Of a stretch of 64,000 bases of DNA, positions 58,071-64,000 are shown one piece after another (the stretch's first letter is position 1; each line of letters starts with the position of its first letter). The stretch covers positions 62,001-126,000 of the forward strand of contig JAPTHN010000150.1 of assembly GCA_026936325.1 (NCBI GenBank), read 5' to 3'. The translations under genes were made by a program, and so were the position numbers. The DNA is from Platynereis dumerilii (lineage: Eukaryota > Annelida > Polychaeta > Phyllodocida > Nereididae). A model generated the notes under the pieces. The model made no database searches and had not been told where the DNA came from. It saw nothing but the letters and a program-made list of their open reading frames with translations.

Positions 58071-58822
58071 CTAAACTTCGTTCAAGGACACTGTGCATGC
58101 TAATTTTGATGACCACTTTTTCGTAAGTTCATTTATATGAATATCGAATTTAACATTTTCATCAATATAAACTCCTAAATATTTAGTAGATTTTACGTTT
58201 TCTAGTTGTGAATTATAAAGAGAAACAGAAAATTCATTTCTTAATTCATCATCAACCGATCTGCCAACTAGCATAGCGTTTGACTTATCAGTGTTCAATA
58301 CCAATTTATTGGCATTATACCATTCACTAACATTAACTAGAATTTCATTGATAGAATTATTTACATTGTTAACATCATCACCATTTACATATATCATTGT
58401 ATCGTCAGAATACATAGTACATCTTCCATTACTTACATACATAGGAAGGTCGTTAACAAAAACCATAAATAGAAGCGGCCCAAGAGTGGACCCTTGCGGT
58501 ACGCCTATATTAACATTGACAGGACTTGATAGTACATTGTTAAAAAATACACTCTGTGTTCTATTATATAAATAAGACTTAAACCAATGTTGTTCAGTTT
58601 CATGAACACCATATTTCTTTAACTTTTGCAACAGCAGACTATGATTTATAGAGTCGAAGCATTTTGATATGTCAAGAAAACAAACACCAGTTAATAATTT
58701 ATCATCAATATTTTGAAGCCATTCATCAATTGTTGTATGTAAACAGTTTGTAGTAGAGTGGTATTTACGATAAGCATACTGATCAAGCGTTATAAATTGA
58801 TGATTAATCAAAAAGCACATTA
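58071..58822 (-). CDS. CR1-like LINE ORF2, reverse transcriptase core
   Basis: After the nested element the frame reads FLINHQFITLDQYAYRKYHST, VCFLDISKCFDSINHS, GVPQGSTLGPLLFMVFVND, TMYSDDTMIYV (the catalytic box reads SDD, not the usual ADD) and LVLNTDKSNAML, then KYLGVYIDENVKF. It stops at 58071, short of the C-terminal part of normal CR1 ORF2. Confidence 0.8.
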
Positions 58823-60229
58823 GGGCAGTTTTACGGTATTTGCACTCGGCCGATTTTTCGTCTTTAAGCAATTACTCTGAGAAAAGTATGACAGGTACGC
58901 AGAAATTTGTCTTGGTGGCAGTCTTGCACTATATTGAAGTATATGTGTACCAAATTTTACCTTGCTACGATGCTTACTTTTGAAACAGTAGGCGATTTAT
59001 GACCAATTCTTGCACTTTTTTGTGTCTCACGGAGAGTTTCACATATTTTTATGGCAACACAGAAAAGCAAAGGCAGGCACTTGTGATTCATGTTAATGAT
59101 GCCTGTCTAGACCCATGTCTTGGGCATAAAATACAACAGGTTTCATCTGAATAACTTATATACAACATGACTTGGGTCCTAAAATGTAAAAAATGGCAGA
59201 TGTCAAAAATTTTGTTTTCGATGGACCATCAGTTGCTTTATATGCTGTTATGAGTAGGTATCAAAGAATGTGTATACTGTTTGTGTTAATTTTGAAGCTT
59301 GAGACATATCTCAAGGTAAAACAGAAACATTTATTTCACTAACCATAATTGGTTTACAGAATGTGAGGCTTGAATGTGATGTCAAAAAAAGCATGTCCTC
59401 TCCAACCCATAGAAAAAACACTAAGTGTTTTGTAGGAAAAACAAGCTATTTCTGTATCTTTTGCTCAATCATGTGCCTTTACAAGTATGTGACAAATAAA
59501 AGTTTAAAAGATATCCAGGCCATGTTCATACATTTTCTTAGAAATTAAAATTCATGATGTCAAAAAAATGTCCTCTCCAACCCATCAGAAATTTTGCTCT
59601 GACTCGTGCGTTTTAACACTGGATTCATTGAAGAAACGGCCATGGTTATACAAACTAAGTAAACCTGGATGATTGGTCATTTTTGGTGGTTTTTTCCTCC
59701 AAAACACTAAGTTTGACACTGCCGAACACCATGAGTTTCAATCTTATAGTAACAAAACTGGATATGGGGTTAATAGGATACCTAGGGATTATTAACCATG
59801 GAAATCATGTGTCTTTTGAGACTAGTACCCTACTCAACAGAAACTTTCACGGTAATGGCAAGCCAGATTTCTGTAATTTTGTAATAAAAATGGTTTAAAA
59901 AAAATTGTGGCATGTTTGATCAAAATTTAAGTTTTGTATGGGTTTTGATGTTCCTATGCAACAATGTGGCTTGATTTCCAAGAATTAGAATGGGTGACAA
60001 TTGTTTCTGGACGGATATTTTTCCTGATAAACAGTTTTTTCAAGAATCAAACCTTGCCTACTTTAAGTAGCGGTATTTTGGTAGTAAACCACCAAATCAC
60101 TTCAGTCCTCTTTGATTATAGAAACAGTAATATGTTAACTTTATGATAGAATGACAGACGTTCTCAAATTTCACACTTTATTTTGACCCCCCATGAGACA
60201 ATTTGAGTGCAAATACTGTAAAACTGCCC
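58823..60229. mobile_element. TIR element nested in the CR1-like LINE, 1.4 kb
   Basis: The ends GGGCAGTTTTACGGTATTTG and CAAATACTGTAAAACTGCCC are inverted over about 26 bp. The 4-bp direct repeat ATTA flanks it (58819-58822 and 60230-60233). Inside, GTCCTCTCCAACCCAT occurs twice (about 59395 and 59570). No transposase is seen. The family is uncertain. Confidence 0.72.
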
Positions 60230-60233
60230 ATTA

Positions 60234-62131
60234 ATTGACATTGTACAATTTTTTCAATGAGTTTAGAAACATGGCTCAGAACAGAAATTGGCCTAAAATT
60301 AACAGCATCATTTTTTTGTCCTTTACCTTTATATATAGCACGCAGTAATGCGTGCATATTTCCAGTCATTTGGAACACTACCATCTTTCAGAGACAAATT
60401 GAAAACATGAGCAAGTTGTTTCGCAATATAAGTACTTGAAATTCTAAGCAGCTTACAATCAAAATTGAGAATATCAATAGAGCTACAAAAACTAAGTTGT
60501 TTTAATAGTTTAACTACTTCAGATTCTGATATATCAGTAAAATTGAAATGATACATACTTTCAGGGCCCTTCCATAGCACCTCATTACAGTCAGGAAAGT
60601 GTTTAGTAACATTTTGGCCCATTGTACTATAAAATTCATTAAAGTTATCCGCTGACAGATTAGTATTTACATTGCTACAGGATTTGCTACTAGTAAGCTT
60701 CTGTAGTTCTTTCCATAAAGTTTTAGAATTGCTTTTACCTTCGTCATACAATTTGTCATAGTATGCTTTCTTAGAATTTTGAATTTGGACATTCACTTCA
60801 TTCCTAACAGATTTGAATTCATTTATGATATCAGAAGGGGGGGTACTGCTTGTAGAAATAATTTGCTTATGGAGGTAGTCCCTCCGATACATTAATTGTA
60901 CAATTTCATGAGTAACCCATGGTTTATATCGACTCTTCATTCTAGCAACCTTGATTGGAGCATGGGCATCACAAATTTTTAGAAATTCAGTTTTAAAGTT
61001 AATCCAAGCATGATTGACATCAGATGATGAGGATATATCACTGAGAACTTGAGAGCTTGAAATATCATTGAGAAAACAGTTTTCGTCAAAATTTTTATAG
61101 CACCTATATTTTACTTGATTGTGCGATTGTTTGTTTGCACAGGGTTTTAAATTCTTAATAATAGTATAAACAAGATAATGATCACTTAAGCTGAGCTTGA
61201 CAACTCCAGTTTGTTCATGCAAGTTTTTGTGAGAAGAAAATATTACATCAATTATAGACTTTGCTGTAGAAGTAACCCTTGTATAATCATTAACGAGCTG
61301 ATTTAAACCATTTGCACATTAAATATAGTAAAGCGGATTTCTGTATAGGTTTTCATCAATTACATGATTCATATTAAGATCACCTGTGAGAATAATAATC
61401 TTGTCTTCAAGACACGCCTTTTCAATACTGTCACACATTTTTTCATAGTAGTCATTTCCCATCGATGGGGGTCTATACATTGAACATAACAGGATTTGGG
61501 ATTTATCAACATTAAGTTCAACCCAGATAGACTCAATATCATTCAGCTCAAGGTCAAGTCTTCTTTTAAATTGATAACAATCTTTAATGTAAATCAAAAC
61601 ACCACCACCATGACGATTTCTAGGCTTACTTACGGCGGAATATCCTTGTACATTATATTCATAATCAAATGTATTACAGTCTAACCAGCTTTCATTAATA
61701 CAGAAAACATCAAATTCAGAAGTATTAAGAATAAATCTGATTTGTTCAACCTTAGGCAGGAGACTACGCACATTGAGGTGACCTAGAGATAGACCTTGAC
61801 ATTTTTTAGAAACTGCTTTAAGTTTTGACAAAGATTTTACATTATATATAACATCAGTACAATTTTCATCATTAGCAACTAAGATTTGATCAGGGCAATT
61901 TTCAACATTTTTTGGTAAGATTTCATGACAACTCAAATCAACAGGACTGACCCTTGGGTAATTATTTACTTCAGTGGCATCAAAATCATGATTAATAATA
62001 AAATCACCAGATAAAACTGAGTCAATATCATTAATATCACTTAATGCATCAAATTTGTTGGATAAATTCAAGCAAAAGTCATTGACATCAGAAAAGTCAC
62101 CAGCGGCAGCCTGTTCCTCATGGCTAACAAC
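60234..62131 (-). CDS. CR1-like LINE ORF2, endonuclease and start of RT
   Basis: Starts just after the ORF1 stop, in the same frame. The apurinic-type endonuclease shows LGHLNVRSLLPK, INESWLD, GGVLIYIK, LCSMYRPP and LTGDLNMNH (about 61350-61800). The final SDHYLVY motif lies at about 61180, past an in-frame TAA at about 61319. A linker with KPWVTHEIVQLMYRRD leads into RT fingers (VPNDWKYARI). The RT then carries NFRPISVLSHVSKLIEKIV until the nested TIR element at 60229. Several frame changes lie between 60230 and 60380. Confidence 0.75.
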
Positions 62132-63303
62132 CTATGCATGTGTTAGCCCAACATGATGATTGGCCTTGTGGCCTCTTCGTTTGCAGATGTTGCACATCAC
62201 TGGCCTTGAATGTCTACATGTGCTGACATTTTGTCCTCGTTCATTGCAATTTCTGCATCCATCGTAATGGATGCGAATATCAGGTTCGATTGACGAATGA
62301 GGGACACCTCTTGGTAGGTGATGTTGCATCCGTTGGGGACGTGGGAACGTGCGAGTGATATCGTGCTCGCCATGCATTCGTTGGGGACGCTGAAACATGC
62401 GAGTGACATCATGCTCGCCCTGACGGATCTTCATCGCAAGGTTTCGTACAATACGGTTGACTCCTGGTCTTGTGAGATGAGGGCCATTTCGCCAAATGTA
62501 GCCATCGTTGATTTTACCATCACCAAGGGTAAAACTTGGGGTATGATCGACAAACTTAGTACCCCGTTCTTCACACAGGGACTTGAGCTCCGAGTTGAAG
62601 GGTTGGACAAGCTCTTCTACCGCATCCGATCTTGGACATACACTTGAGACAATAACTGACTGAGTCAGAGCCTGTGACTCTAGGATCAGGTCATTATAAT
62701 CCTTCACAACTTCATTAAGCTTCTCTTGATCATCCTTAATATCATCAAGATCATTTGTAGCGACATGAACTGTTAAAGAGTCGAAGGATTCACCATGGTA
62801 CTTCTTAAGGGCCTCGCGAAGAGTTGGTATCTTTGCACCGGGCATAATTACGAGCGTAGTATCTTCCAGCTTTGATCCACATCACGGAGAGACGAATCAG
62901 ACAGTACCAGATGTGAGGTCGATTTTGTGGTTTGGGCATTCCCACCTGGCTGGGCAATTACATGGGACTGTTTATTCAAATCAGCAACTTCTCTTTCGAG
63001 ACATGAGATCTTACTTTTCATTTCATCACACTCTCTGGTCTTCCTATCAAATTGCATCTTTAGCTCATCATACTTGGCATTATAGGTTTCTTGTAATGTT
63101 TTAGCAGTGGCATTCAGTCTCTTGATACTGGTAACAGCAGACGAACAACTGCTACACACAAAGTTACATTTGTTCTTCAGACCAGCACAGTTGTAATGGT
63201 AAGGCAGCCTACATATCAGACAGTTACCAATGTTTTTGTTTTCAAGCTTGTTTTGGCATGAATCATCGTTACATAGCACCAAATCACTTCCATTTTCGTC
63301 CAT
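62132..63303 (-). CDS. CR1-like LINE ORF1: PHD finger, coiled coil, SGNH esterase, zinc knuckle
   Basis: The ATG at 63303 starts MDENGSDLVLC. A cysteine/histidine array CLICRLPYHYNCAG...CNFVCSSC (about 63130-63270) is a PHD-type finger. A charged coiled coil follows (about 62990-63110). The esterase has the block-I serine in LVLSDSSLRD (about 62890), HVATNDL (about 62760) and the late catalytic pair in GPHLTRPG (about 62475). It ends with two copies of a REHDITRTF-like unit and a CCHC knuckle CNICKRRGHKANHH (about 62170). A one-base frame change near 62880 separates the PHD part from most of the esterase. The ORF stops at TAG 62132-62134, and the endonuclease ORF continues in the same frame. 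The product would bind RNA. The esterase role is unproven. Confidence 0.8.
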
Positions 63304-64000
63304 GGTGTTTGTTTACATTCACCTGTCAAGTGTGTTCAATCAACCGTGACAATCGCGATCACAAAATCGCCAGAAAATCGTCCATAAAGCACCAAAAAAG
63401 ATCTTCAAATGTGACAATAACCTGCTCCAACCTTCCAGCTATAGTTCAGACACGTCCGTAGCAAGTTTTAGACTTATAGGACACTTGTAGACTTCGTAAA
63501 TCACTTTCTTTCACAGAGGACAAAATTCAGGCAGCTATCTTCGTTTTGTTATGCAAATGGGTCAAAATTTGATAAGTCTGAAATTCTTGTCTCCAGTGTT
63601 TAACGATAATTCTTGATGGCAGGAAGACCAATAGAGGACCTCTTGTTGTCATTTGTCATAGACAAGGATGTTAGCAAAACTTATAACACAAAAAATATGT
63701 GGCAGAATATTTTAATCCCATTCAAAAATAGCATTGAAGTGGCCAACCCCCCTGAAAATGGCCTGTCTCCACCAACACTTTCTTTGAAAGATCGCATCAC
63801 AAAAACTAGTACAGGATTCTGATTCAATTAAACTCTTCCATACATGGAGACTTGACTGTCAGTCTTCTAAAATCTGGTCATCAATAGCTGAAATAATATT
63901 CTGTATAAGAGCTGGAGGTTGTTGTTTCAATGTCTCTAATATCGTGTCATTAGCATCACGCCAGATTTGTTACTTAATAAAAAATAAAGGGACACACATT
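63304..64000. other. 5' flank of the CR1-like LINE
   Basis: Its first part is probably the LINE 5' UTR (upstream of the ATG at 63303). The 5' boundary is not visible. A 69-codon plus-strand frame at 63616-63822 (MAGRPIEDLLLSF) has no recognised family and no splice support. Confidence 0.4.

Larger units (their letters stand above)
58071..63303 (-). mobile_element. CR1-like LINE with PHD/esterase ORF1, nearly complete
   Basis: It reads on the minus strand as ORF1 (63303 to 62132), then endonuclease and reverse transcriptase (62131 to 58071), interrupted by 58823-60229. The 3' end is missing: the frame stops after HINELTKKWSSKLA, before the usual CR1 thumb region, where it meets the other LINE. 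Breaks seen: one frame change in ORF1 near 62880 and one in-frame TAA at about 61319. PHD plus esterase in ORF1 is a known feature of CR1-like LINEs. Confidence 0.85.

Noticed and set aside
63616-63822. 69-codon plus-strand ORF near the window end
   Set aside because: No recognised motif, no splice sites, and it sits next to the LINE 5' end. It remains possible but unsupported.

Overview
This is an AT-rich eukaryotic window with spliced genes, long introns and a very high load of nested transposons: CR1-like LINEs with a PHD/esterase ORF1, Ty3/Gypsy LTR elements, and hAT-, Mutator-, Harbinger- and Tc1/mariner-like non-autonomous elements. A GRL101-like receptor with CUB, C-type lectin, LDLa and LRR parts fits a marine invertebrate, probably a non-vertebrate deuterostome such as an echinoderm or hemichordate. 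That placement is inference.

From 1 to about 30.4 kb the window holds three diverged copies of one small gene for a secreted, cysteine-rich PAN/apple-like protein. Each copy starts with a 79-nt signal-peptide exon, which lies in a frame no long ORF shows, followed by a PAN-like exon. Copy 1 (minus strand, 10574 down to 2301) has its second exon split next to the splice donor by a young, whole-looking Ty3/Gypsy-like element (2308-8272). Copy 2 (plus strand, 14733-18779) is complete: three exons, 190 residues. Copy 3 (plus strand, 26118-28141) has a 614-bp insertion right after its second splice acceptor and no third exon that I can see. Introns and flanks are duplicated with the genes. Between copies 2 and 3 lies a roughly 6.4-kb composite insertion holding a CACGTG-rich fold-back element, a CR1-like LINE and a long-TIR IR/DR mariner-like element nested inside the LINE.

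From 30.4 to 43.0 kb an old LINE is split by a 3.66-kb imperfect palindrome (31098-34757) and by a second young Ty3/Gypsy element of the Mag type (35684-40460, TSD GAAAG). A TA-flanked TIR element (41749-43000) follows.

From 43.2 to 51.5 kb lies the main host gene: a two-exon plus-strand receptor with signal peptide, CUB, C-type lectin domain (split by the intron), about four LDLa modules, leucine-rich repeats and seven membrane segments. One reading-frame change sits in a T-run in TM4. Its 2.8-kb intron carries a hAT-like and a Mutator-like MITE. A short tandem repeat crosses its stop codon.

From 51.7 to 64 kb the window holds a Harbinger-like MITE, a quiet stretch, a damaged LINE of another clade (about 55.4-58.0 kb) with a small SINE-like insertion, and a nearly complete CR1-like LINE (58071-63303) interrupted by a 1.4-kb TIR element.

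I saw no tRNA, rRNA or CRISPR. All boundaries were read by eye.
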